Shown here piece after piece: positions 45,986 through 58,800 of a stretch of DNA of 64,000 nucleotides. Made by a program: the position numbers and the translations under genes. A model generated the notes under the pieces. The model worked only from the letters and a program-made list of their open reading frames with translations. It did not search any database and was not told the origin of the DNA. Position 1 is the stretch's first letter. Each line of letters begins with the position of its first letter. Where the stretch lies: NCBI RefSeq assembly GCF_007655135.1, contig NW_022204405.1, positions 1 to 64,000 of the forward strand, in the 5' to 3' direction. This DNA is from Punica granatum. Its lineage: Eukaryota > Streptophyta > Magnoliopsida > Myrtales > Lythraceae.

Positions 45986-48757
45986 CTCATCTGAAATCCA
46001 AAATCGACTTGGATTCAAATTCATCCAAACGATACTCCGAGGAGCAAGTCTAATCCTTCAACTGTAAAGACCGGAAGTGACAGCTCCACAAACAGAGCAT
46101 GACCCAACTCTCGATCGCAGACCAACACGGTCATGCCTCCGATTAAAGAATGGATCTCATCCACCTCCATTGTGGTCGCCGACTAAACACTGGGGCAACA
46201 CACGCAGTCTTCTTTAAACTCTCTTTTGCTTTAGTTTAAATGCATTCCCACAAATGGGCTCCCGACATGAACAAATCCTTCAATGGAGCATTAGGACAGT
46301 CTTTGCGACGCCCTATTAGTTCTGTTGGACCTGTTCGACTCGCCTGTCCTCATGGGACCCGGCTCCTCGAGCCTTCCCTAGGACGGCTGCACAGGCCTAC
46401 CCTCAATTAGCGAAAATATGCTTATGTGACCTCAGTCACGGTCTAACCACTCCAGAGTGGTGATGACCAGATTCTCGAAAAAAAAATGTCGTCTGCACGC
46501 GGCACCCCATGGGTCGCGAGCGGGACAAAAATGGATTTTCCCATGGGACCACCTTATATTTCTTACCACATATCCCTCGCATAATCGCCTAATGCATTGT
46601 CTTCTTTGTCATCCTTCACAGGGGCACATTGACCACAAGCGAAGAGCGATTCGCGAGTTCATGCTTCCCCGAGAACTTGTCTCGGACCTTTTCCTTATAC
46701 TTTGGCGAGGGAGGGGTTCGACGATGAGGTACCCCCTATGAAGTCGAAGACGAGGACAATCGAACGAATCACTCAGCATTTATGCAACTGTCTTCTTTGA
46801 ACATCCAGTGACTTTAGCAGTGTGCACCCTCCAAGAGGCACGTACTGCAAAGAACAGCAAGAGATGATCGGAGATATCGCACAAGGCGCTTACCACGGGC
46901 CACTTCAACGAATGAAGACCGGGGCATCCCCGTTCAACATTCGCACCAGGGCAACCTCGTTTCCCCATTCTTGGGGCAATTCTACATTTTGTTTCTAGTC
47001 AACAGGGGAAATTCACATACAATGCTTGCAAGGGCAAATGACACGAAGTTCAGCTTTCGAGTGCACGAGAGTCAAACTTCCAAGAAAGCCGGTCCTCACA
47101 AAATAAGGCTAGCAACATGCAACGAGTCTCCACGAGGCGAAGCGCACCAAAGCGGCCTCGGCGATGCAAAGTCGAGGAGTTTCAAACAAAGACACGGGGC
47201 ACAAAACAAACCCCAGCTGCAAGAGAAAAAAACAGAGCGGAAAGAAGCGGGAAAAACCCGCTAATGAAGAGAGAGAAAAGAAGCGGGAAAAACCCGCCAA
47301 CCAACAAAAGAAAGGCAATGCCGAGGTTCAATAAACCCCAACAAAAAGGGGAGCAGCAGACAAAAATCCTCGACGGAGACATAAAACAATGCACTCGGAG
47401 GTTGAATCCTTCAAAACCTTTGCCCTTGCAAACTCGAGAGATAAAAGAATCGAGCCCGCTAGGTCGAAAACCCCTTTTGGGCAGCCTAGGCAAAAGCTAG
47501 GGAAAAAGAGAGGCACGACCGGAAACCCTTCAGGGCGGTCGTGGCAAAAGGAGAGCTCTTCCCCTTTAAGTTGAGAGGTGCGGCCCCGAGGTGGGTGACC
47601 ATAGCAAAAGGAGAGCAAAAAGAGAGATAGTTAAAATTGCCCCCTAGTCTCTCGCACATCGTGCGAACCAGGGATCCCCAAGGGAAGTGGCCAGGTTATC
47701 TATTCCAACACGATCCTCGATCGGCTCTTCAATACCATTCAACCGTCCAAGAAGGAACCTTCCTCAAGCACAGTAGGTAACTGAATACGCCGTCCAAGCA
47801 GTTCAGTACAACCTACACAACAGAAGGACGAAGGAAAATGGGGGTACATCTCGCTGCAGGCGTGAACCCGTGTATCCTTTTAGCCAAGGGCAACGTGCTT
47901 CCCAAGCTTTCTCTTTTCTCTTTGTCTTTGCATAACTCCAAATGGGTCACAGCTGCCCTTTTAACAGGCTACCACAGAGCCAAAATCCCTGACATTCCTC
48001 TCCGGGGGTTTGGTCATAACGCTCTGGAAATGGTCAGACCGAGTATGACCAAATCTGAATAGAAATCCCCAAGCGGGTTGCAAATGCAGTCGCTCTACGG
48101 CATCCAAATGACAAGGGTCCAAAGCCGACAGGCGTATTGAACAACTGATAGAGCTGCTAGGGCATCATCGAGGAAGTCTCGATATGCCCATGGCTAACGG
48201 GAGCCCTTTGAGGCCTCGCATCTAGGCCTCCGAGAACGGGACCTACTTGCACTGTCAAAGCAAAATTCTTCACGGGTTGCTCAAGCGACCCGAAACTGAA
48301 GATCTGCGCGTCACAATGACTTTTTACTGCTTACCTGTGCCTATCTCATGTTAGTATTTCTCACATGATTTACTAGTAATGTCAGGATCACAGGTATTGC
48401 AAACAGCAAGAACTACGGCAGACTCTGATTCCCGACCACTCGGGATACGTAGGCGCTCCCCACCAGAGCTCGAGTTTCGGAATGCAAAACGTCGACTTCC
48501 GACAATCCTCTCACAGAGCAAACATACTACCGCCCCAAAGGCAAGGCTTCGATGAAATGACTTCGTCCCAGCATCGACGCCGATCTGGTCATTCAACCGC
48601 ACTGCAATCAGACAACTAGCGACAAAGTATTCTGTCACAGCATCATTTGCAGCGTCGACAAGCACCAGCCTCAAATTGAATCACAAAGATTCCTTCCGCA
48701 CCTCATTCCATTCCCAAGCATTTGCACTCATATTAGACTTTGCATTACTTTTCTGCA
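45986..48757 (+). other. Long non-coding spacer of B with one conserved stem-loop
   Basis: No open frame looks like a protein. The A-type post-pol stem-loop occurs at 47455-47502 (CTAGGTCG...CAGCCTAGGCAAAAGCTAGGG). The stretch near 48590-48670 resembles, inverted, element D near 62600-62760. It is thus the relic of the region between pol and the array. The remainder is unassigned. Confidence 0.6.
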
Positions 48758-49825
48758 ACATCGCCGGGTCTGCTAACCCGTGCGAGCTTACGTTTCCGCA
48801 TCCTCGCCGGGTCTGCTAACCCGTGCGAGCTTACTTTTTCTCATCCTCGCAGAGTCTTCTAACCCGTGCGACCTTACTTTTCCGCATCCTCGCCGGGTCT
48901 GCTAACCCGTGCGAGCTTACCTTTCCCCATCCTCGCCGGGTCTGCTAACCCGTGCGAGCTTACATTTCCGCATCCTCGCCGGGTCTGCTAACCCGTGCGA
49001 GCTTACCTTTCCGCATCCTCGCCGGGTCTGCTAATTCGTGCGAGCTTACATTTCCGCATCCTCGCCGGGTCTGCTAACCCGTGCGAGCTTACTTTTCCGC
49101 ATCCTCGCCGGGTCTGCTAACCCGTGCGAGCTTACGTTTCCGCATCCTCGCCGGGTCTGCTAACCCGTGCGAGCTTACCTGTCCGCATCCTCGCCGGGTC
49201 TGCTAACCCGTGCAAGCTTACCTCTCCGCATCCTCGCCGGGTCTGCTAACCCGTGCGAGCTTACCTTTCCGCATATTCGCCGGGTCTGCTAACCCGTGCG
49301 AGCTTACCTTTCCGCATCCTCGCCGGGTCTGCTAACCCTTGCGAGCTTACATTTCCGCATCCTCGCCGGGTCTGCTAACCCGTGCGAGCTTACTTTTCCG
49401 CATCCTCGCCGGGTCTGCTATCCCGTGCGAGCTTACTTTTCGCAGCTCGCACATTTCCGCATCCTCGCTGGGTCTGCTAACCCGTGCGAGCTTACCTTTC
49501 TGCATCCTCGCCGGGTCTGCTAACCCGTGCGAGCTTACCTTTCGGCATCCTCGCCGGGTCTGCTAACCCGTGCGAGCTTACCTTTTCGCATCCTCGCCGG
49601 GCTTACGTTTCCGCATCCTCACCGGGCCTGCTAACGCGTGCGAGCTCTCGTTTCCGCATCCTCGCCGGGTCTGCTAACCCGTGCGAGCTCTCCTTTCCGC
49701 ATCCTCGCCGGGTCTGCTAACTCGTGCGAGCTTACTTTCTTGCACCGCAAGTTCGCCGAGCCACCTCGCTCGCGCCTCTTGCAACCTTGCCGGGTCTACT
49801 AATCCGTGCGAGTTTACTTTATTGC
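48758..49825 (+). repeat. 43-bp tandem array of B, about 23 copies
   Basis: Each unit carries a long stem: CTCGCCGGGT, loop CTGCTA, then ACCCG-T-GCGAG, ten base pairs with one bulged T. Linkers are GCTTACTTTTCCGCAT-like. The copies after 49560 are shortened or diverged and the last, near 49780-49825, stands apart. It occupies the same slot, just before the polypurine tract, as the big array of A, but is unrelated in sequence. Confidence 0.9.
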
Positions 49826-50233
49826 TTTTCAAGTTTGCTGTGTCCACTCACTTACATTTCTTGCAAAACTTACGGCGAGCGCCCTCTCTTTTGCCCTGGA
49901 CTTTGCACTTTCCCTTAAGCTTAGCACTTCCCTTTTACCTCTGCACTCTGTACTTCCAACCGCACACTCTTTGCATGTTTACCTTTTTTGTCATTTCATG
50001 TTACTGCATATGTTGTCTTCGTACATCTTTTCTTTACTTTATGCAAAAGCTTGTCAAAACCTTATTTTATTTCTTCCTTTTTCACATTAGGTACACAACT
50101 CCCTTCATATCCAAAGAGGGATGAAAAGATTGTCAAGGGAGTGGCAAAACGAATCACTCTGACCAAAACGGGGTTCTTCTTTATGTCTTTGGCCGAATCC
50201 TCTATCCAAGCATCCAGCCAAAGAGGGGCAAGC
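49826..50233 (+). other. 3' end of the B internal region with polypurine tract
   Basis: AAAGAGGGG at 50220-50228 precedes the LTR by five bases, as in A. CTTTGGC (50188-50194) and GCCAAAG (50217-50223) pair across the preceding bases. The stretch 49826-50150 is T-rich with no gene. Confidence 0.75.
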
Positions 50234-53200
50234 TGTCAGCACCCTATTTTGGTCCATCAAGCATACAAGGCTCATCAAGAACGTACAATGCTATGACTCG
50301 AGTGTGGATACAGAAAAACGACTCAACAGAGCAGAAAATCACTATTCACCCTCAAGTCGGCGAAATCGAGCAAATGACACATACACTTGATAGAAGGACC
50401 CTAAGGGTCACCAAAAGGCAACAGGGCGACCAGAGAGCTCCATAATATCCAAAATCGGCATTTTCAGTATATCACACGGACGGTACTATTTTCCGATAGT
50501 TCGCTCGATCGTCGGAAGATAGCTAATATTGGACTTCAAAAATCCACTTCAATGCCAAACAGATGAAAAGTGTCCCTAAAGGCATTTTTGCAAATCATCT
50601 GCTCTATACAGAACAACTTTCTATATACAGACAACTTTTTAGTGGAAGTCCAAAAATGCCGGTTTCCTGGAGAAAAGTTAATTCCAAATATCATATTCGA
50701 CTAGAGCTCTACCAGCACACAGAGCATGAACAATGCTTCAGATTGTCTCTTGGAAGTCACACAGACACTTCAAATGACTTTCTAGCGGCAAAACAAGCAT
50801 ACCCTTCTTCGGAAGAGCATAGCCGGAGACTGGTTTGATAGAATTACGGCAAACGAAGTTCATACCGCATTGCCTAGAAAACTCTAGCAGACATTCACAA
50901 TTGGGCAAAACAGACAGCAAAACCCTTTTCAGTTTCCCGAGTAACCTCTGAAGATTGGAAATGGTCATTTTCAATAGAAATGCATATCCGGAGGTCCTTT
51001 TTACGGAAACTGGACACCGGGTGTCTATCCTACACCAAGCTAGCCTTCTCGGGGCTCAACGTGGAATCATCGGAATAAATCACACGACTCATCTAGACCT
51101 CCCGAGCAATGCTTTAGAGGTCTCAGATACACTTTTCAAGTCCTTGGAGGTCTGATCTCGACAAACAGAGATTACAATGATCTCCGGAGCGCCCAAGCAA
51201 CTCAGAAAGCAATCTGAGAAATCCAGTTTCGGACTCCTAGGACATCTCCGGCTCCACGTTTGCATTAACGGCTTAAGGGACAATAGTTCACGTTGTCTGA
51301 CAATTTATGTCAAAATGACCAACGTGAGACACAGACACAAGATATGCTGTCAAAAGCGGACAACTTCGCTCTGGTCACCTGCAATGAGCAAAACCGGCTT
51401 CCGAGTCTCACACACATCCGGGACATTTCTCCATGAAAAATGTCAATCTCGGGCTCATTAACTCCGTTTTCTCGCGTATATCGACAATTCGACGTTCAAT
51501 TCGGCACGAACCACGAACTTCGAATGCACGACCAATCGAGACCCGAGTTTTCTCCCGGTTTCTCCTCACGGGCCGTGGGACCCACGGGCTGCCCAAGGGC
51601 AACCGCCCCTTTGCCTCACAAATTGACATAACTGCCCTCTCCTTTGTCTTCTTCATCTTCATGAAGATAAGAAGCCAACTTGCAATTCTATCTTCTTCAA
51701 AATATCTAAGTCTTCTACTTGAACACTCCACCATAACCATCCATCCATTAATGCTTCATTCAATCAAAACCCCACCCTAATTCTCTTAAAAAAATTCGGA
51801 TCCTTTAAGCATGCTTCCTAATTGCACTTTGTTTGCCTAATTGCATCATTAGCTTGCATATATATAGCCCAAGCCTTCTTCAACTTCAAGAGACCTTCAA
51901 GCACTCTCTCTCTAGCATTTCTCACTCAAACAAAAGCTCTCAAACTCCCAAGAACTTCAGCAAAATCGCAGCAAGCAAGAACCACCCAAACACCAAGCAA
52001 AACACTCAAGACTTAAGTCGGAATCCATCCCGACTTAAATCCAAACTTCACCAAACTTCATATCCTTCATGTTTTCGACCCCCTCTATCCATTTCCGAGC
52101 TTAGATTTCAAGTTTGAAACCTCTAAGTTAGAGAATCAGCTCAGTACAGAATCGAGCACAGTTTTGGCCCAGCCGGGTCAAAACTTCCAGCCCTGTTTTC
52201 TCACCTTTTCGAGTCGGTCTGAACATTAAAAACCCATCAAACACCTCCGGGGGTTCGTTCGGAGTCTGGAGCCACTGACCTTGCTAAAAGATTCCATCGG
52301 AATCCACCGTTATGAATTCCGACCCGAAAACTGCTCAGTTGGGCCGGCGTTTCTGACTGTCTGTTCGGTTTTCTTGCAGATCGGGTCGATCCGTGACCCT
52401 TTTCGACGGACGACCACTTCTACCACCTTCCGGGTTCAGTTAGGAGTCAGGAGACGTTGGCCTAGCAGAAAAATTCCATCGGAATCCATCGTTATGAATT
52501 CCGACCCGAAAACTGCCCAGTCGGGCCAGTTTCCAGACGTGCTCTGTTTTCGGTGATTTTTGCAGGACTGTACGGGTCGACCCGACAACTCTGGGAACAA
52601 ACGACCACCACGGTCACCTAGAGGGGTCCCTTGGCTACCCAAGGCCGCCGACCTTGCCTCAAAATTCCATCGGGAGCCTCCGTGGCGACGTCCGACCCGA
52701 CTTGTGCCAGTCGGGTCTGTCCACCCTTCCAGTCGGGTCTGTTGCTACCATTCGGGTCTGTTCAAGCCAAAACAGCCCAAACCCGACCCACCAACGGTCC
52801 AACCAGACTCCTGAAGGTCCCATCCCGCATCTCGGGACTAGGTATGACCATTCCTGACTTAGAGGAGCTAGGACTTTTACATTCTCGTTGCGTTTATGGA
52901 GTTATAGGGGATTTTATGCATGTTTTATCTTCAAGTTTTAATCTTTATGCATTTTCCATGTTATATCATGCATATTTATCCTTGATTTATATGCTAGCAT
53001 GTCGGGAAACACTTGGATCGTAGTCGAGAAGAACATCCCGACCCGGGAAAAGCAAAAAGCTCACGGTTTTCCCTCCAAGGGAGGTGACCGAATGCTCTCT
53101 TGCTCCTTTCGGGCAAGGAACGATCTTCTTGACCCGATCCAAGTTTGATTCCCGAGTTTCATCGTATTTTCTCACGTGCATGAAGTCGGTATTGTTTTAT

Positions 53201-55544
53201 CGATTCCTTAAATAACTTGTTTGTGCATGTTTGCATGTTCGAATGCGTTACTCAAATCATGGCAATACCGACTTTCGTTTAATCGTGTCCTTTATCATGT
53301 TTGTCGTTTAAGCATGCGAGAAATGATTCGAAACGAGATGGGGAAACCTCGTGGAACCTCATTCGGGCCATGAGACCTCTCGGTTATCTCCAAGGAAAAG
53401 TAACCGAGAGCCTCTTAGACTCGTACGGGTTGTATGAGGCTTCCTCTTCCCGTTTTGAGTCCGTTCTCGGCTTTAGTGTAATTTGCAATTTACATTATCG
53501 TCGCAATATCGCATGAAAATGTCTTTTCAAAACAAAGTATGCATGGATTCGGGTATCGATGACTCATTCGGTTCCATTCGGTTACGAGGGTAGTTTCGGT
53601 CATTGGACCAAATTATCCTTGATCCTTATGGAATTGTCTTGGTTGTCGAGTCGCGAATCGTTTTCACAATTAATGCATTCGGCACAACCCTTAAGCATTA
53701 ATTCCACAAACGGGTTAATCGGGACGCTCACATGATTAAACCCACTTCACACTGATAAAGTTTACACGAATTGGCCATTAACTGATAACTCGCGTCGATG
53801 AGTTGTCAAGTGACGTTGGTGCCCTTTTCAAACTTATCAATTTCAAAACCCGAAACGCGCGGTCCGATGTAGCATGGACGTTTGAAAAGGGCTTCTCTGT
53901 CTCAACTTGAGTTTTTACCTGATTCCAGGTAACTCAGGTCAGGATACAGAAGATCTTTCTAGATCACTTCCGGGCAGATCGATCGGTTCTTTGGCTTTTT
54001 CGGGGTTCTTGCACAACTATGGACGATCCAGGAAATTGGTCGACACCGGCTACAGGCCGAGGTGGCCCACACTGCGATGTTTCCCCTTTTCTGAAAACAA
54101 TTTTCAAATAAAGGGCAAAATCGTCTTTTCACAATTCAGCGACACCCTTAGGGTTAGCACGTCAAAAACACTACAGTACGGGATAAGAACGGGCTACCTG
54201 TTCCGGTGCAGGTTCATCTGTATAGCCTTTTCTTATCTAACTGATGAGTTTCTGTCATCCTAACATAGACTCGGGTAACTAGAATGGTTATCTCTGTCAG
54301 AAAACATGCAAAATGCTGATTAACCTTTCACTCGACCTAACCAAACACTAGATAATGGTTAGGACGAATTCTAGATTCCAAATCTAGAGTCAAAACACGA
54401 GTTTGGTTAATTCAGTGGAAATTCAGTGTCACAACACCAAATCACTGTAAAAGCAACCCACACACACGAAACTTGACTACGGACACCCGACATGTCAGAT
54501 TTTCAAACCAAAGCCGAATGCTAAAATATTGGCAAGCGTTTGTTTGTCTATGGTAGGATTTGCATGTCAAAATACCCCGGATTAATAAACTTGCTAATCC
54601 ATGTATATTCGGTGAATACAAACACATTGTCTGTTATTTATCTGCTGCTTGTTATCTTTCCCCACTTGTTTGCCATGCAGGTTGAGCCTGATCCCTATGC
54701 CGAATAATATTAGGGTTCAACGCCCTAATCATCGAGCACAGGGTCCAACGCCCTAATCAATACTCACAGGGTCCAATGCCCTATTCAGTGAGAGCGTCCA
54801 TTGAATTTCAGTTCTTCGGTCTTTTCCCTAAATTCACGGTGAGTTAGAGCGGAATAATAACCGAACGCGAGTTGACTGGAATTCGGCCATTTGTAATTTA
54901 TATTTATTGTTTTCTAGAGCATTGTAAGGATTTTATTTTGTACATTTATTCCGTAAGAATTTCAGTCGGTGAGCGAACGGTCCGAGAGTCGAATTAATCA
55001 AATCGGTCTAATGCTTACCCAGATACCAGTAAATCCAAGAACTCGCGGTTTTGGTTCACGCAGGGATTCAACCTTCATGGTTCAATGAACTGTAACGCAA
55101 GATTGTGAACCAACTCCCCGACATACAGGTTTACTTCTCTCTCGGCTTCTCGACCGACATCGTTTAGTTCACCGATTCTCCGGTGTCAAAACGTGCGAGC
55201 CGAGTGCAACTTAATTCAAGTGGTAAATAATAAAACATGCAAGCCTAGCAAACCAGAGTACCGAAAGGGCGTGCAGGATATAGGCCCGCACGTAACATAA
55301 ACCCCCGAACTCGGACTTTCCGGTTCCGCACAGACCAATGCCTTAACAACAACTAGGTGTTCCATACCCCTAGACCCAGGTAACTTATCCACCCTCGACC
55401 TTCGGGACGTAAAATGATAAGTGGAGACTCCTTCTCTCACGCGTGTCCGTCACGCGTCCCCACGGGAAGGTGGACACTCCCAAGCCGCGCGATCTAAAAG
55501 CGCGCATGCGGGCCCCGACGAGAGTCCACATTCGGGTCCGTACA
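50234..55544 (+). repeat. 3' LTR of element B (5311 bp)
   Basis: It starts TGTCAGCACC and ends GGGTCCGTACA. It is the more complete of the two B LTRs, keeping the bases deleted from the 5' copy near 39130 and 40357. TATA-like box at 51859-51867, donor-like GT at 52852, TCCAACG-type hairpins at 54712-54782. The U5 primer-like decamer is mutated here (TGGAGACTCC). No gene. Confidence 0.95.
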
Positions 55545-55549
55545 GTTTT
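55545..55549. repeat. Right target-site duplication of element B (GTTTT)
   Basis: It matches 38801-38805. Element C sequence resumes after it without loss. Confidence 0.93.
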
Positions 55550-55824
55550 CAAAACGCTAATGCCATTACATTGATTTGATTCGAGTTCCATAGTTTTACA
55601 AAATACACCGTATGAAAGAAAAGGAACATAAACGTAAAGCCGACATCCATTTGCGCTCGGTGGCCGGTTGAGGGCGGCGTAGGTTCGAGCGAGGGCAAAA
55701 CGAGTGCGTCCACTAATCCTAAGGGTGGGAGATATCGCGCGCCCTTGCGCGCACTCGGTCCAACTTCTCCCTATCTAAATGCGCGACTCGAGCGCGTGCT
55801 CGAGCCAACTCCGTCTGAAGCTCC
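55550..55824 (-). pseudogene. Element C: ORF1-gag spacer and end of the ORF1 coiled coil
   Basis: On the minus strand 55824 to 55719 reads ELARARARVAHLDRE and on to a stop, as at 7780-7894 in A. The rest is the spacer before gag. At 55820-55824 (GCTCC) it is cut by the solo LTR; the frame resumes at 60415. Confidence 0.8.
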
Positions 55825-58800
55825 TGTACGGACCCGAATGTGGACTCTCGTCGGGGCCCACATTGCGCGCTTTTGGATCGCGCGGCTTGGGAGTGTCCAC
55901 CTTCCCGTGGGGACGCGTGACGGACACGCGTGAGAGAAGGAGTCGCCACTTATCATTTTACGACCCGTAGGTCGAGGGCGGATAAGTTACCCGAGTCTAG
56001 GGGTATGGAGCACCTAGTTTGTCGTTAAGGCATTGATCTGTGCGGAACCGAAAAATCCGTGTTCGGGGGTTCATGTTACGTGCGGGCCTATATCCCGCAC
56101 GCCCTTTCGGTACTCTGGTTTGCTAGGCTTGCATTTTTGTTTTATTTACCGCATGAATTAGGCTGCACTCGGCTCACACGTTTTGACACCGTAACTTCGA
56201 TGAATTAAACGATGTCGGTGGAGAAGCTGAGAGAGAAGTAAACCCGTGTGTCGGGGAATTGGTTCACAATCTTGCGTTACAGTTCATCGAACCATGGAGG
56301 TTGAATCCCTGCGTGAACCAGAACCGCGAGTTCTTGGATTTACTTGTATCTGGGCAAGCATTAGACCGATTCGATTAATTCTACTCTCGGACCGTTCGCT
56401 CACCGACTGAAATTCTTACAGAATAAATGTACAAAATAAAATCCTTACAATGCTCTCGAAAACGATAAATACAAATTACAAATGGCCGAATTCCAGTCGA
56501 CTCGCGTTCGGTTATTATTCCACTCTAACTCACCGTGAGTTTAGGGAAAAAGACCGAAGAACTGAAATTCAATGGACTCTCTCACTGAATAGGGCGTTGG
56601 ACCCTGTGAGTGTTGATTAGGGCGTTGAACCCTGTGCTCGATGATTAGGGTGTTGAACCCTAATATTATTCGGCCTAGGGATCAAGCTCGACCCGTATGG
56701 CAAACAAGTGCGGAAAGATAACACGCAACATATTAATAACAGACAAGGTGTTTTGTATTTACCGAATGTACGTGGATTAACAAGTTTATTAATCCAAAAG
56801 TGTTTTTGCAAGCAAATGCCATATGCTAAGCAATCAAACACATGCCAATGTTTTAGTATTCTGCTTTTGTTGGAAATTTGGAAAAGAGAATCGAATATTA
56901 TGTGTGTAGATTGCTTTTATAGTGATTCGGTGTTGTGACACTGAATTACCACTGAATTGATCCAAACATGTATTTTGACTCTAGATTTGGAACCTAGAGT
57001 TCCGCCTAACCATTTTCTAGGATTTGGTTAAGTCGAGTGAAATGATTAGTCCGATAACTGTATTTTGATACAGAATACCCAACTGACATCTTAAACTGCG
57101 CTAGGATGTCGGCGAATCACGAAATGATGTTCTTGCCCTTGATTTGAAAATTTGTTTTCAGAAAAGGAGAACAACACAATAAGGTTTTGAAAGAATGAGG
57201 GTTTTGAAAAGGGCATTAACACCGTTTTGTAATTCGTCGACGCGAGTTACAAATTAATGTCCAATTCGTGCAAAGTTATTTAAATGGAATGAATTAACCG
57301 TGTGAACGTCCCGATTAACCCGTTCGTGGAATTAATGCTTAAGGTTATTGCCGAATACTTTAATTGTGAAAACGATTCGTGATTCGGCGACCAACACGAA
57401 TCAGTAAGGATCGAGGATATTTGGTCCAATGACCGAAACTACCCTCGTAACCGAATGGACCCGAATGAGTCAACGATACCCGAATCCATGCATGTTTTGT
57501 TTTGAAAAGACATGTAATCGATGTTTTAACATGGGAATCGTGGAAATATCGAAATTACACTTTCGTACAATCCGAGAAATGAATTAAACTCGAAATAAGG
57601 AAATCATTCTTGATCCAAAAAGGGCCAAGAAGCCCTCGGCTTCACCTTGTCAAAGATGGCCGAATACTCTCATGGCTCGATTCAAATCACAAAGAATTTC
57701 CTTGTCTTGGTTTAATCATTTTTCGCATGCTCAAACATCAAACATCATGAATAACACGTTTTGACAAAAGCCAGTATTACCATGATTTGATTAACTCATT
57801 TAAACATGCAGACATTCACAAACATGTTATTTATGGGATCGATAAAATAATACCGGCTTCATGCATGCAAGAACAACAAAATAAACTCGGAAAATAACTT
57901 GGATCGGGCTAAGGAGACCAATCTTAACCCGAAAAGAGCAACTCAAGTCTCGCCCATCCCATTTCGAGACTTGGCCGTGAGCTCACTTGCCATTTCCGGA
58001 TCGGGATGGTCTTCCAAACAACAATCCAAACCTTTTTCCGACATGCTAGCAAGTTATAAGGTAATACACATGCATAATATAACATAAAATTGCATAAAAG
58101 TTAAGTCTTGCAAGTTAAGTATGCATAAAATACCATAATACTCCATAGCCATGCAAAAATATAAAAAGCCCTAACTCCTCTAAGTCAAGAGTGATTTACC
58201 TAGCCTCGGGATACGAGGAAAGAGTCGGGGAAGTGTTCGAGAGTCGGGTGACTCGGTTGAACGCTTGGAAGGATGCTCGGGTGCAAAGGATGAACGTTCG
58301 GGGAGCTAGGTGCACGGGGAATGCGGCTGGAATGCACGGGAGGCGCGCGGCGTGCGCGGGGCGCGGGCAGGCGCGCGGGAGCGCGCGGGCGTGGGCGCGG
58401 GCGGGGCGGGCGTGCGCTCGGGCGTGCGCGGGCGTGCGCGCGGCTGGCGCTGGCGGGTCACTATTCACCCGAGAGTAGCGATTTCACCCGAAATGCACCT
58501 AAAACAATAATTTAAAGACTTCAAATGGAAAAACCAATTTCACCAATGAACTCCATGGGTCCAAAATGAGTGGGATATGAAGTTTGAGAAATTTTGAGCT
58601 TAAGTCGGGATGATGAACATCGGCTTCCGACTTAAGAACTCAAGGCTCTCTTTTGATCTTTTCGGTTTTCTTTTCTCTTCCTTCTAAGTGCTGAAGTTTT
58701 CTGGTTCTTGAGTGTTCTTGGCTATGGAGTTTGAGAGGATTTCTTGAAAGAGAAAGGTTGGAGAGAGTGTGTAAGAGGAGAGGTGATTATCTTAATCACT

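Larger units (their letters stand above)
38806..55544 (+). mobile_element. Element B: complete non-autonomous LTR element, 16.7 kb
   Basis: LTRs of 5148 and 5311 bp run TG...CA and are flanked by GTTTT duplications. The internal region of 6.3 kb has the same primer site, leader and polypurine region as element A but no gag, protease, RT or integrase. In their place are three families of tandem repeats and non-coding sequence. Without proteins of its own it must have been moved by an autonomous relative; the shared cis sites point to A/C/D-like elements. It belongs to the LTR family of the fragments at 1-626 and 55825-60414. Confidence 0.92.

Noticed and set aside
58191..58478. Frames on both strands in the GC-rich block of the solo LTR
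   Set aside because: Low-complexity Arg/Ala/Gly translations of alternating GC; not present in other LTRs.
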